Below are positions 34,371-47,398 of a stretch of 64,000 nt of DNA, in pieces (positions within the stretch are counted from its first letter, which is position 1; each line of letters begins with the position of its first letter). Source of the stretch: Gerris lacustris (taxonomy: Eukaryota > Arthropoda > Insecta > Hemiptera > Gerridae). The stretch covers positions 13,827,877 to 13,891,876 of the forward strand of contig OX578282.1 of assembly GCA_951217055.1 (NCBI GenBank), given 5' to 3'. The translations under genes and the position numbers were made by a program. Under the pieces are notes generated by a model that was not told where the DNA came from, searched no databases, and was given only the letters and a program-made list of their open reading frames with translations.

Positions 34371-34860
34371 TTGGCCGAGCGAATAGGATATAGGGGCGTT
34401 TGTTGATGAAGTCCAACTGACCGATCGCCATGCGCCACTGAAAACTGGAGGATTAGTTCTGAATCGTCCTCCCTAAAGGCCAGAGGTTATCCCCGACTGC
34501 CTAGGTCGGGTTAGCTCCAACCGGTTAGCCATTTCGGCCATTGTTCCACGATTGATACCATTGATTGGAAAAAAAAGTAATGCCTCTGTTTGGAGTTAAG
34601 ACTAGTGGCGTCGCAACACCAGTCTCGTCTTAGAGGAAGAGGAGGTGATTACCGATCACTACGATCAAGGGGAGAGTCACCAACAATCATGTGAAGCCGG
34701 GAGGTCAGCGAGGTTAGACGGCGTTTCGCCTGACGAACCTCTGCAAGGGATTTGGCTTACCTGGTCTGCACCATCATTCTAAGTCGAAATAAGTTGTTAA
34801 GACTCTAGACTTTTATAAAATATATTTTTTACATATCTGGCCCGATTGGGTAGGAGGGGA
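34371..34860. other. GC-richer block, unassigned repeat-like sequence
   Basis: This block is markedly GC-richer than its flanks and has no long frame. Short self-complementary pieces include GACTGCCTAGGTCGGGTTAG and AGACGGCGTTTCGCCTGACG. It resembles the untranslated leader of a LINE or a structured SINE, but I cannot assign it. Confidence 0.3.
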
Positions 34861-34886
34861 AATTGGAGTTCCGGTTCAGGACTCAC

Positions 34887-35100
34887 CAGTTGCACCGTCA
34901 TCCATATTCACCACGCCATGATCATGATCTATGTACATATATAATATTGTGGGTTTTGAGACCCTTTCTTTGTAGTTGTTATTTGTCTCATTGATGCGAT
35001 TAAATATAGTTTTGCTAACCGTATTTCTATTTCTTCTTTTACTTGAATTTAGCAACCCCACCCCATATGCGCCGGCTGAGTTGGGAAAACCTAAAACATC
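34887..35100 (-). other. Candidate host exon, unidentified
   Basis: On the minus strand a sequence bounded by GGTTGTTACAG (acceptor-like, before 35100) and CTG/GTGAGT (donor-like, after 34887) is open for its full 214 bp. Its translation starts DVLGFPNSAGAYGVGLLNSS and ends in HDHGVVNMDDGATG. It matches no family that I recognise. The frame is one 95-codon ORF (34876-35163) with less biased composition than its surroundings. Chance is a real possibility. Confidence 0.22.
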
Positions 35101-35163
35101 CTGTAACAACCCAACCTTAAAGAAAATCCGGTAAAATAATCCGTGTCCTATTTCTACATTCAT

Positions 35164-36378
35164 CCCTTATAAATGGTTGAAACCAACGTTTACAACAAGG
35201 CTATACTAAAATTGTAAATGGTAAAGAAGGGTCAACTAGTAGATTATCAAGAGCATGTTACTCTAAGAAATGATCGTGCCAGTGAAGGGCAACCGAATCA
35301 AGGGATCAAATATTGAAATTTAGAAAGTAATCTATTCACTGTATCTATTCACTTTAAGTCAATAACTGTACATCTCGCAGTTCTTAATTTGATATCCTTG
35401 GAATGAGGGATATTATAAATCTAAAATTTTCAGGGCATCCAAAAAGTCTAATTATCTTTAGTCATATTTCATATTTGTATTTTTTAAAGTTGTTACAACT
35501 AAAGTTTTAAATGTGCTTTAAAACTACAATAAAACCAACTTGAACATATTATGGATTGCACCTAACCTTCCAATTCCTATCGAATCCAATCTCTCCAACC
35601 CAAGATCATAAGGAAATTATGACCTTTTAAATACAAATCTAATGTTTTATCAGGAAAAATCTAGTTTCCGATATATTAATGAAAAAATTACAAGATATAA
35701 AGAACTTTTTATATACTACGTTTTTAAATTTTCTGTTGAATCATATGTAATGTTGATAATATAATATGATATAATATGATAATATATATCATTGTTATAA
35801 TATGTTAGTGAATAAAAATAGTTCCGAATTTATTTACTTCACATAAATGACAACCATCTAGAGAGCTGATCTTAACCTATAAAAGGACAAATATTTGTAC
35901 AACGGATCTCGCAAACACCGAATCTAAACCCTGTCATTAATATGCCCCCGTGTAGGGACAGTAAGAGAAGAAAAAGAAAAATGTGGATAAGTAAAGAAGT
36001 ACATATGCATAAAAATTAAACCAATACCTAGGACACAAGTGTAAACAAACCTGGTTGTCAAACGTCAATTAATTTATTTCTTTGTTCACTTTTCCTTTTT
36101 CGCTGTCATTCAATGTTTATCTCTATAATAAAAAATCACAAATTTAAAATCTGTCAAAATGAAGATTGTAAAAATGGGAAATGTCAAAACAAATAAAATA
36201 ACTTGCGGATTGTTTCCGAACTAACTTTCCATACAGCAAAATTTGCTCAAAACTAATTAAATTCTGCTGAAAGATGGCTAAAAGTATTAAAATATTGCAT
36301 TGTCATCGTGTTCTGAGCTATTCTAAAAGTTTCAAATGTCTAGCTACTCGGGAAGTTAGTTAAAAATCGATTGCAAGA
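35164..36378. other. Noncoding stretch related to 54610-55230
   Basis: From about 35700 to 36378 the text matches 54610-55180 with moderate divergence, including GACAACCATCTAGAGAGCTG and CAAAATTTGCT. It is therefore a dispersed repeat. A short Jockey-like fragment sits at 35545-35625. Confidence 0.6.
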
Positions 36379-36624
36379 TATGTACTGTACAAACAAACAA
36401 ACATACAAACAAGAAAGCAAGCTAATAAAAACGTAGTAATAAATATGCTTTAGTTGAAAATATGTACTGTACAAACAAACAAACATACAAACAAGAAAGC
36501 AAGCTAATAAAAACGTAGTAATAAATATGCTTTAGTTGAAAATATGTACTGTACAAACAAACAAACATACAAACAAGAAAGCAAGCTAATAAAAACGTAG
36601 TAATAAATATGCTTTAGTTGAAAA
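36379..36624 (+). repeat. Perfect 82-bp triplication
   Basis: Three units start at 36379, 36461 and 36543 and appear identical. Each starts TATGTACTGTACAAACAAAC and ends in GCTTTAGTTGAAAA. The related repeat at 54610-55230 has only one shortened version (55178-55212), so the expansion happened at this locus. Confidence 0.95.
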
Positions 36625-37865
36625 TCCAAAAGAAAAAGTAAACAACCCCCTGTTAAACACTTATTCAATATGTATAACTCAGTCACTCAATCTTATGAGA
36701 TATTCATTTAAATATCGTATAAATATATAAATATAGTGTAGTTCTGTTTGATTTATCGGTCCGATTCTTTATTGATATTTAATGATTGCAATAATAACAA
36801 CCTGGATATAACTGTATATAAATTACTGAAAATGCTATCCCATGAACAAAAAAATTATCTTAGGACTTAATGTTATCCAAACTTCGATTTCCAAAAAGGT
36901 AAAACATGTTTTTAAAAACACATTAAACAATTAAGTTAAAGATAACAGAGAGCTGTTGTTCCTAATTTCTATGAAGTCGGTGTTTTTCAACCATAACTGT
37001 TTTCCTTTGCCGACTAAACTTTGAAAATAAATTGAGTTAAAACAGAGAAACTGGGTAAAATGTGAAAACAGAAATATTATTGTAGACAAAACAAGCAAAG
37101 AACGTGACAAGACCTACTACTAACCGAGTTATGTTATCTTTACACCCATCTCCATTTTTATAATATATACTAAAAATTGTAAAGCCGATCAAAAAAGTGT
37201 AAAAAATAAAATCTAATATAAAAATATTATTCAACAAAACATTTAAAAAGTGTTAGTTTATTGACAAACGGGTACTTTTTACTTTAACACCCCCCTATAT
37301 CCCTTTGTGTTAATAGTTATTTAGACAATGGATCATATACAGATGACCATAATATTCCTTAGCTAAATTAATATTAAGACGAAGGGATATTTAGTCCAAT
37401 GTACCTAGGGACAAAAGAATATCACACTTGTGTATATAATTGTGATAATATCTCTTAGTCTAATCAACTATTAAGATAAAGGAATATTAAATATAAAACT
37501 GCCCCAGGAGTCTCAATGTCTAGGGAAACAAACACACAAACGTTTGAGACCTTTGTAGTGCAGACTATTGTTTAGAACCAAGGGGGGGTGCTAATGTAAA
37601 AAAGTGCTGACAAACCATATGTTTCACTAATGCAAGATTGTCATTTAAAAAATTATGGGAAATTGGTCAGAACGTATTAAAATTTCTTTATAATTTATTT
37701 TAGATATAAAAAGTATTAACTACGCTTCATGTTATTATAGTATATTAGTTGAATATGCTACATATATACGATTTTGCTTCCGGTCTTACCCTAGATAACG
37801 GAATTATTTCAATAAATTTGAAAAACATATTAATTTTGCTTCCCAATCAAACTACAATAAAATAC
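36625..37865. other. Noncoding AT-rich stretch
   Basis: It contains a family C fragment at about 37396-37430 (TCCAATGTACCTAGGGACAA). No gene was seen. Confidence 0.4.
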
Positions 37866-38330
37866 AATGGCAATTAGTGTGGCCATAGCTTCCTCAGTTC
37901 CTATTTCGTATACTTAAATGATTTTATGGGTATACGACCCATAATTGTCAAATTTATTTCATTTTCACGCGGTTTGTTAAATCTATCAAAACAGTTTTGA
38001 TTTTTACATGAATTAAGGTTGCATTTTAGCCAAACTTAAAGAACGCAGACTGTTGAAATTAATTTGGGGCTATGTCACAGCTAATGTCGCTAAACCATCA
38101 TTAATTTCATAAAAATCAGATAAGTACTTTTGAAGATATAGGTGTAAATAAATGTATGTTTGTGCGCATTTGGAAGAGAAACAGATGGGCGCATAACGTT
38201 GAAACTTATATGGGACCAACAATCGGCTAATAATGTCCTACTATTCAAATTACCTTTAAATAGGACTTGTATCTTTTAAGATCTATGTGTATGTTGGTTC
38301 GCAAAATTTGAGTGGCAGATATAACAATTT
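37866..38330 (+). repeat. Family B copy, 3' end missing
   Basis: It starts CAATTAGTGTGGCCATAGC and includes GATATAGGTGTAAATAAATG and TATGGGACCAACAATCGGC. The shared hairpin tail is absent; the copy stops after TTCGCAAAATTTGAGTGGCA. From 38331 to 39381 no further feature is supported. Confidence 0.7.
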
Positions 38331-39381
38331 GAATAAAACTTTATATGTACTGATCGTTTATACAATTAAAACAGGCATGTAAAATATAAAATTGATACAA
38401 GCAGAGTTTCTTATCAAGTCAAGTGATACATTTTATAATTATTGAAAAGGAGATGTCTGCGATGCATGTAAATATTGGAATAGTAAAAATGCTGGATGGC
38501 TTCCTTACTGAAGTCATGAATCCCAGATGTTATCATTTCGAAAAAGAGATCTCAATATCTAGAAGAGAATCAAAGGTAAAGAGGAATAAGAAGATATGAA
38601 TTCATATGAGATACCTCTCTTTTGATATGTATAATGGAATCACATCGACGTATGTAAAGCAAGCCTTGAAAGAGTACAGCAAAAAAGAACTTCTTTATAG
38701 AGTAAGTACGCGTATTGGAAAGCTTTACCTGATTATTTTCTCCTAACTTATCTCGAAAATAATTGAGTGACTCCATAATTGAGTACGCAAAAAGAATATG
38801 TAATTATAGGATTAATATAATTGTAAGTTGATTAGTCGGACTCAGAAATGACAATATTAATCCACATTAAGCTCGTCTTTATCATATTTCTCTTTTGGTT
38901 ATATCTCAGTTACTATAAGTTTGATCGATTAGCTTAATCCTTTTAGAACTTAAACAGGTAAAGTTTTGGAAGTAAGAAACAGATTAACATAATGCATTCA
39001 AGGATTTTCAAAGTATAAAAAGTTCTTTTTCGTACTGAAATTTATATATTATTAATTTGGAAAAGGTTATAAGATGAAAATCTTATAATGAGAAAGTTGC
39101 AATTATTGGATATACTCGATAAATAAATTATAAATAATACAGCAATAAATAAGCCATAATTAATAGATTTAAAATTATATTCAACTAACGGGAACACTAG
39201 AAAAATAGCATGAAACTAATTAAAAAATAATTTGGTTAGTTTAAACAATAATAACTATGAAGATTTCAAATTTAATTATTTTACTGAAAAAAATATTTGT
39301 GTCTGTTTAATTTGTATTAAAATAATACTTTTTCAGTAACATAATCATACTTATTTTTTAATATTTTGATTAATAAGTTTT

Positions 39382-40208
39382 TGGAACGAAGTTCCTTATG
39401 GCACGTTCTGGAGCCCGGGAGTGTATCCAAAAAAAACCGACCAAAATCACCGTCACGCAAAATCCGTCATGAAATCTACCGATGGCGATAACTGGAGTAA
39501 AAGTGGACCGACTTAGTTGAAATTTGGTACACATGTTCATTTTACCAATGTCCGGGACAAGTTCGTTGGACCACGTTATCCGCCCAAGCGTTCACGCGCA
39601 ACGCTCGCGTAAACGTAAGCTTCGAATTTAAAATTGGAATTTTTGGACGGGAAAAAATTCTAACTTCATCTATTTAAGACACTACTATGAAGTGATAAAG
39701 ATCGCTAAATTTATTAAAGCGGACCAAACCGATTAAAATAAAGAAAACAACGTTTTTACCGATATCTTACGTTCTAATGTAAAGATTTAAATGAAACTTT
39801 GTATACATCACCTACAGTACAATTGAAACAAGCATGTAACATTTCAACCTGATACAAGCAGAAGTTTTTGAGAGTTAATGATTTATATTTTTTATTTTAA
39901 TATTTTAATTGGAGTAATATGCCGACGGGGCCTGGGTGGACAGTTCTATTTCGTTCTACAACCATCTGCTTTAACTATAAATTAATCATTAACTTTTTTC
40001 TCAATATACAATACATTATTTATTGAAAGACGCTCGCTTCAAAGATGATAAAAAGATTTTCATTTAATTTTGCCTTAACTCCGCTAGTAGTACAAATAGT
40101 TAGTTACTTTTAATTATGTCTCTTTTCTAACTCCACCATGTATACGTAGTTATTACAGGGATTTTATCATTTATATTTAATGAAATGCATAAGGAACTTC
40201 GTTCCTAC
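39382..40208 (-). repeat. Family A relative in reverse orientation, GGAACGAAGTTCC at both ends
   Basis: Bases 39480-39800 are the reverse complement of the family A core, for example TTGGACCACGTTATCCGCCC and ACGCTCGCGTAAACGT. Both ends carry GGAACGAAGTTCCTTATG in opposite orientation (39383-39400, 40190-40207). Because GGAAC-GAA-GTTCC is itself a hairpin, this may be two hairpin ends rather than a true terminal inverted repeat. The 52940-53830 copy has the same end motif. Confidence 0.65.
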
Positions 40209-40293
40209 CGGGTGTCCCACGACACCACACGTATTTTTTATATTTGATCGAAATCGGTTTAGTAATATAGGCTGCAAGATCTGGACGAACAAT

Positions 40294-40360
40294 AGATATA
40301 TATATATATATATATAATAAAATAATGAATATATTGTTATCTATCGCACACAGACGGAAC

Positions 40361-40443
<83 letters not shown>
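40294..40443. repeat. (TA)n runs flanking a 50-bp duplication
   Basis: TA runs at 40294-40315 and 40367-40442. The phrase GAATATATTGTTATCTATCG followed by CACACAGACGGA occurs at 40327-40358 and again at 40458-40489, so the TA run lies inside a local duplication. Confidence 0.8.
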
Positions 40444-40446
<3 letters not shown>

Positions 40447-40571
40447 ATAAAAAAAATGAATATATTGTTATCTATCGCACACAGACGGATACGCGTGTCG
40501 ATCCGCTAGATGTGACTGTGAACCAATAGGAACCCTCCTATAGGTTTAGGCTTCTAAGTGAAGTGAGAGTC

Positions 40572-42234
40572 CCACCCGAGGGCCGTGCAAGCTGTGCAAC
40601 CGCACAGGGCGCTGGATTGGCAGGGGCGCCAATGTGGCAAAAAGCAAAAAAAATAGCCCTTAGTTTTTTAATAGAACTAAAAAAAAAAAACATCATAACT
40701 CAAACACTATTGAATTTTCTAGTTTGAAATAAAACGAATAAAAAAATAAATAAATAAATCGGAGGGGGTGTGGTAAGGGAGATAAGAGGGATGAATATGC
40801 AGATCTATAAATGAGTCAGAGAATAGAAGTTAATAAATAAGTGAGGAGGAAAGAGTGCAGTAGGACTTCTACTAGATAAAGAGTGATAGAAATACTTTGT
40901 CTAAAGATAGTAAGGACACCTGGATTTGTTATCTACTTAAGATAAGCATCAGGCCAGATAAGATTAAATCAAACCCTTTTAAAATCTTTTTAATTTTTGT
41001 TCAGTTATATTTAACTAGCCCTCCCTGCTTTTTAGTGTCATACATCTTATCATATTACGAAGAAAGTGAACCTCTGAAGTGGACCTTTTTCCCCTTTCCT
41101 CATCCAAAATCTCGGACCTCCCCCACCCCCCCCTCGTGCTCATTAGTTCTTAAAATGGAAATCTCTCCTGACATACATTTGTGATAATTTAAATTAAATT
41201 TTCCATTCCTTATAGTTATAGTCCAGTCAATAAGTACAAAAAATATGGATTCCTTGCAAAATCGGGTATCTACAGTTTTTGAATATGTTGTTGGGACCAA
41301 TGCAAAAAAAAAAAACCTTGTGCAAGCCGAGTTATATCGAAATAAGATGGTTGTGCGTGAAGTCTCACGTTGAAAGGGTTTCGTTAGTATTCTGAACACG
41401 AAATTATATTTATCGGAAGAATTTGAATAAAATTAGGGGTCCCTGGTTCGATCCCCAGAGGGGTGAAAATGTTTTTTATCGATTATAACGACAAGGTAAT
41501 TTAAATTTTATACATTTTTGCAATCTACTCTTTAATACCTTTCATTTGATATCGTGACCAAATTGTATTATGAATTATCCGCCATTTTGGATTCCCAGTT
41601 AACCAGATCAAATTGCTGTATACTTAGTTTTTCTTTTGCCCAGCAGACCGCATATTTTGTTAGTAAATGTAACTGCTGAAATGTGTTTTTTTTTGGGGGG
41701 GGGGGGGGGGGGGGGGGAACAAATTTTGATGTTTTTTGACAAAATGGCGTAAAAAATTTAACAATTTTCCTAAGTGCTATATAGTTTTGAAATCTTCTCT
41801 TTAATACCTTTCATTTGATATCCCACTCAAAATTTAAAAAAAAATGTTCACGGGACTATCCACCATTTTGGATTTGAACGGCTTAAGATTTTGAGTTCGC
41901 TATATTTTTCCTGTATGCGCGTCAAAAAAAATATTGAATACGGCGAAAGTTTCATGTTCTTATCTCTTTTGATTCAAAAGTTATTGGAACCGTACAGAGT
42001 GACAGACAGACCGACAGACATAGTTAAGACAACCATGAAATGTTGTCTGAACGAATTCTATTTAATCCCAGGTAGAGATTAGTAATAGTACAGGAAAGAA
42101 AACTAACCCTCCCTTTTTACAATGTGGGTTTAGGTACGGTGATTGGTCCGGGATGGTTGTTGGGGGGGGGGGGGGGGGGGGCGCCAAAATGGCAACTTGC
42201 ACGGGTGAAAATTTACCCTCGGGCCGGCCCTGAG
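40572..42234. mobile_element. Probable hAT-like element, decayed
   Basis: The right end reversed reads CAGGGCCGGCCCGAGGG, then CCCGTGCAAGTTGCCATTTT and GGCGCC. The left end reads CCCACCCGAGGGCCGTGCAA, then CGCACAGGGCGC and GGGGCGCC. These are related inverted ends of hAT style, but I could not find a matching 8-bp duplication. Inside are two copies of CTTTAATACCTTTCATTTGA (41531, 41803) with CCGCCATTTTGGATT or similar nearby, and G runs at 41695-41717 and 42162-42181. No transposase is recognisable. Confidence 0.45.
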
Positions 42235-42933
42235 TCTACTCCAATCATCCTATTATACTATAAACTCATCATGATTTTATATTGATTTGTTTAATATTAA
42301 ATATTTAGAGCATTTAACTCGTTTATTTTATTGATAGCTCGCTTATATGATAATAATATATAAGTTACGCCTAGCCTTAGTTAATATATTATTTAAAATG
42401 TTTTCAACAGGTAGGTGTTTACTTTTTGTTTAAAATTTTCAACAAAATTAAGATTTATTGCCAATTTTCGCGTAAAATTTATTTCTCGATTTTGCCACAG
42501 GGTATGATTTTTCTGATAATGTATCCTAAATTTCGTCAAAATCGGCCCAGTAGTATAGGCTCCGAGTGTATGAATAGACGACAGACAAAACAATATACAA
42601 ACGAAAGAGACATTTTTAAAACCAATTATTTGGATTCAGGGGACCTCGAAACGTGTTACTCGATGAAAATCTCAAAATCGATATTTCGCGCCATCATAAT
42701 ACTTTCTCTTTAAATGAGAAAATAAAAAAAACCGAATTCATAAATCAACTCAATCTTAAATTTGACCCATAATACTCAGCGGTAATTATTTAACAGATAA
42801 TTGATGAGAATCAAATGTGGAAAGGTCTTAATTTCATTAATATTAACAAATTTTTCTTTATGTATTTACATAATTCACAATTACTTATTTCTCTCTCGGT
42901 TCATTCTCCAAGAAATATGCTGTTTGTCATTGA

Positions 42934-43176
<243 letters not shown>

Positions 43177-44624
43177 GCCATCCACAGACACACATTAAAT
43201 ATAGGGTGGGAGTAAAGAAAAAATGCTATAGACGGCGGAAAAAAACTACCATTTGACAATTTATACCGAGGTTCTTTAGCTGAATCCTTAAGTAGAATCC
43301 GTCTTTTTAACCCTTGGGCCTCTTTTTCTTAGTACCCTATATTTTTTTCTTTAAACTTTAACTTAAAAAATTAAGGGTAAAAACAACAACAAAAAAAAAT
43401 GGACTGCTTAGCTATCTCAAAAAAAAAATCATGGGAGATCATCTGTAGGTCAGTCCCTAACCAATGGTTAGTAACCATCCACCAATTCTTTGCAAAATCG
43501 GTTCTTTAGGCATTGAGAAATTGAGGTTTGGTGTGTTTCATTACAATGCTATTCATGCGAGACCATGTAGGCATAACCATCACGATATCTAAAAATTTTA
43601 TCAAATTCGGCTTGAAAATTGTGGAACACACGCATAACGTATGGCAATGATCTTATGTTTGCAAATGCGCAGTGGCTACGTTTGATCCAATCATGGTGCA
43701 ATTCATTCGGCATCATCATATTTTGATTCTCAACTATTCTTCAAATTTAAGCAAAATCGGACGATTAGGTCGCGAGAAATTGACGTTTGGTGGATTTTAC
43801 GTTTGCGCCTGCGCAGAGACTACCATTGATTAGCGAGCGTTGAAATTCATAGGGGACCATCTATGAGGGCCTAGCCCGCATAATCCCTGACCAATGATCA
43901 ATGGGTCTTGGATCGGTCAGCAAATTACCGAATTTCATAGAATGACTTAGTCAGGTTCTTCTCGACTGTGTTTTTCTCCAGTGTGTGATAGCGACTCATC
44001 ATAGAAGAAGTGTTGTTCAACCAAACAACGTCTTCACACAAAATAATTTTATTTATAACAATTGACCGGTTTCGGCAGTTCTAAAGCAGCCTTCTTCAGA
44101 TAATCTACAAACCAAGTGACAAACTTAACATAAAGGTATAGAAAAATAATGAAATAAAATATACTCAATTTAAAGAGCATTAGTGTGAGATTCAATCGCC
44201 GCAATCAAAAATAAAATCGGCCAACTATTATAGAAAATATGGTCATTCAAAGACAAAAATGGAAAAAAATAAAACCAAAAAATAACAAAATTATCACCAT
44301 CTAGGGTACAACCGACGATGATACGACAAAAACTCATAGGACTAAAGTTGTAGATCTATTAAAACAGTCACCACTTGTGCTATCCATTTTCTAATACGAC
44401 TTAACGTTTAGCCGCAATAAGCCCCTTAACCAGCTTAAATATCACGTCACCCATTTTTATTGTTTTAAGGGTGGAAGGAGGGGGAAAAGTGAACTTTGTA
44501 TAATTATTTTGGTCCACAATATGGACGTTGCGCGTCGAATGGCGCAAACCACAAGTCTCTGGCTCTTCTGGAAGTGGGTAAACATTAATGTCAGTCAGTG
44601 AATCAGTTAGCCATGCGGCTATAT
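43177..44624. other. Decayed repeat sequence
   Basis: It includes loosely repeated phrases about 200 bp apart (for example GGTCAGTCCCTAACCAATGG at 43450 and CCCTGACCAATGATCAATGG at 43885). A stretch at 44060-44105 (GACCGGTTTCGGCAGTTC, then CTTCTTCAGATAATC) recalls widespread insect repeat ends. No gene was seen. Confidence 0.4.
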
Positions 44625-45066
44625 AGTATAAGACATATTAATTTAGCACGATTTAAAGTGCGCAGTGAAATTAGGCAGGTGCAATCTGCAGGCTGCTTTC
44701 GACAAACCATAAAAATTTCATAAAAATCAGATGATTACTCTTAAAGATATGGCTGTAAATAAATGTATGTTTGTGAGCATGTGGATGACAAACAAATAAG
44801 CGCTGAAGGTTGAAACTTATATGGGACCAACAATGGGCTAATTATGACCTACCATCCAAATTTCATTAAAATTGGACGTGTAGTTTTTAAGATATGGTGG
44901 TTCGCAAAAATTGAACGACAGACCGACAGACAGACACGGAACCAAAAATGTTCCCTGATGTCTGAAACGGATTTCTGTCTCGGAATTTTTGAAATCGGAG
45001 ACCTAAAATTATTTCGTTCTTCAGAACGATCACATAGCTTCCGTTACCTTCGGTAAGCTCGGAAGC
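44625..45066 (+). repeat. Family B copy with complete double hairpin tail
   Basis: The body includes TATGGGACCAACAATGGGCT and GACAGACCGACAGACAGACA. The tail hairpin is complete at 45037-45066. The body matches 28028-28565, 37866-38330 and 46800-47060. The 68- and 70-codon frames here are translations of the repeat. Confidence 0.8.
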
Positions 45067-46799
45067 AAAATTGAGTTTGATCTTCTCGTACATAAGAAGC
45101 AGCTTGTAGGATGTGGAGATGGATGTAGCTTGACTGGCTGTCTAGTCAGGTGATTCGTTAAATTCAAACAATGACTGGTCTTGCTTGGTAATACAGACAA
45201 AAATTACAACCCCTTTTTTATTAAATCATTATATTTTTTTGTCAACTATAAGCAACATCGTAGATCTACAATAATTTTGGAAATACATTATTATACATTT
45301 GGCAAATTGCTTAGTTAATTGTTCAGTTTGATCCAGTTTTCCTGTATTAACACTTCAGATTTTTGATAAGCACGGTGAAATGAAAAAAATGCAGAGCTCT
45401 CTATTTTTCATGCTAAGAGTAAATATGATAAAAAAAAAATATATATCTAAAGGGTATTAGGATTTATTCAATGTGACAACAAGCGGAAATTAAACCCTCG
45501 CGGCAGTGCTTTGTCTCTTAATTTGGTTTTGAATACCTTTTTTTTTATCAGTAAAAATGAGATTTAATAAAAAGTAATTTTGAGCGAAAGAGAAACAAGA
45601 AATACATTTTTTTAAAAAAACTGACAATTTTTTTTTTATTAATTTTATAAATAAAATTAATAAAAAAGTGACTTGCTTGATCATCAAAAACAGATTTCTG
45701 ATAGATAAATCCAAAATATAAGATACATTTATATTATTATATAAATATATATATTTTTAAATTTTAGTCTACGTTTGCAATTATAAGTAAACAACATTAT
45801 GTATGTATGTATATGTATATCAGTAAGAGTAAACAATTTAAAAGTATTTGTAACAAGTAAGCAATGAAGGAGATATTACTTTCAGGGTAAATTATCCAAA
45901 ATGAATACACATGAAATATTTCTTATGTGGAATGTGAGAACCAACACAAATAAATATCAAATAAATAAATAAATAAAAATAAGACAAGAACAATTGAATA
46001 GCTGAATTCCAAAAGCAGCTATATCCACTTGAATTTTTTTTTGGCAAAGCACGAAAAACGTCTAGCAATTCACTAAATTGTGTTATCAGGTTAATTTTTT
46101 TTTTTTTTTTTTTAATCAATAACTAATAATTCATTTAGTGGACAAAAGCCCTATAATTTCAGGCTATTATTTTCTTGTTAATAAACATAAGAAATAATCA
46201 CATAGCTGGTTTTGTCACAGTTTTTATGTTTATAGCTACTTTTGCAACCAAACCCACCGCCATGTTGGATTGGTGTGCTGCAGCAAAAGCAGTTATATCC
46301 AATAAATTAAGGAGTTATAAACTATTATTTTAACTATTTATTCAGTGTAGCCACTATAATATTTTTTGTTTACTTTTTTCTCTACTATCATATTTGTTTC
46401 TGTTTAAAAGAAGATAGAAATGTGTAAAGAAGGATATAGATGATTTTGCAGCCTTACTCAGAGTAACTCTATAATGTGTACTGTACATAGGATATAGTTG
46501 TTTTTGGATCAGTTATGGATATAGCTCCTTTTGAATCCGAGTACAGTAAGAATATGCTGCTTTTGTAACCGCACTCATACTTAATTCTAGATTTTAATAG
46601 GTTTATAATTTTTTTGGAACTGTTTGACTGCAGAACCTTGTAGAGCTTTAAAAAATAAATCCAGGGGTACCAGTATCTCATTTTTTTTTTTTTTTTGATA
46701 TAGCTGATGCTTTTTGAATTCGGCTACTCAATTGTATGTATAAAAGAGGGAAGAACTCACTTCAACTTATAGAGTTTGTTAGATATAGGAGCGTCTACG
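45067..46799. other. Noncoding AT-rich stretch
   Basis: T- and A-runs (46091-46114, 46681-46696) and no gene. The theme GATATAGCTGCTTTTG or close variants recurs several times at 46010-46720, a weak degenerate repeat. Confidence 0.4.
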
Positions 46800-47060
46800 A
46801 CAAAACCTTCGAATTTCTTTAATAATCAAATGAGTTATATAGATAACTTTTGAAAATATATAGATGTAAATAAATGTATGTTAGCGCGCATGTGGAAGAG
46901 AAGCCATTTGGCGCTGAAGGCTGAAGCTTATATAAGATCAACAATGGACTAATTATGACCAATCCTAAATTTTATTATAATTGGACGTGTTATTTTTAAG
47001 ATATATTGGTACGTGATTTCTATCTTTGAATTTTTGTATTTGGAGACATAAAAAAATTGT
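46800..47060 (+). repeat. Family B copy, decayed
   Basis: It contains ATAGATGTAAATAAATGTAT, GCGCTGAAGGCTGAAGCTTA and GGACTAATTATGACC. The hairpin tail is lost. Confidence 0.6.
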
Positions 47061-47142
47061 TCTTTAGAACGTTCTCAATGCTATTGTAACTTATTTTAGA
47101 TAATGTTACATCAAATTTTTTTATAGACAAAAGAGTGTAAAT

Positions 47143-47398
47143 TGCTGTCCCTGTTACAATGTTTGTTATGTTAGGTTATACATTTTACTTGACAAAGTTG
47201 TTTTTTAAATAAAAAGTATGATTTTAGATTGAAAATTACCTAAGTAGGGGGTCGATATATCGCATAATAGCTGTTCCCTGTTACAATGTTTGTTATGTTA
47301 GGTTATACATTTTACTTGACAAAGTTGTTTCTTTTAAAATAAAAAGTATGATTTTAGATTGAAAATGATCTAAGTACGGGTCGATATAACGCATAAAA
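47143..47398 (+). repeat. Tandem duplication, two units of about 127 bp
   Basis: Both units begin CTGTTACAATGTTTGTTATG and end with GGGTCGATATA plus CGCATAA. They differ by a few substitutions and a short insertion. The remainder to 48043 is AT-rich and empty. Confidence 0.85.

Noticed and set aside
40897..41184. 95-codon frame, and 99-codon frame on the other strand
   Set aside because: No domain, overlapping on both strands inside a probable decayed transposon.
41440..41465. tRNA gene suggested by GGTTCGATCCC
   Set aside because: A B-box-like sequence is present (41447-41457), but no A box at the right distance and no acceptor or anticodon stem could be found.
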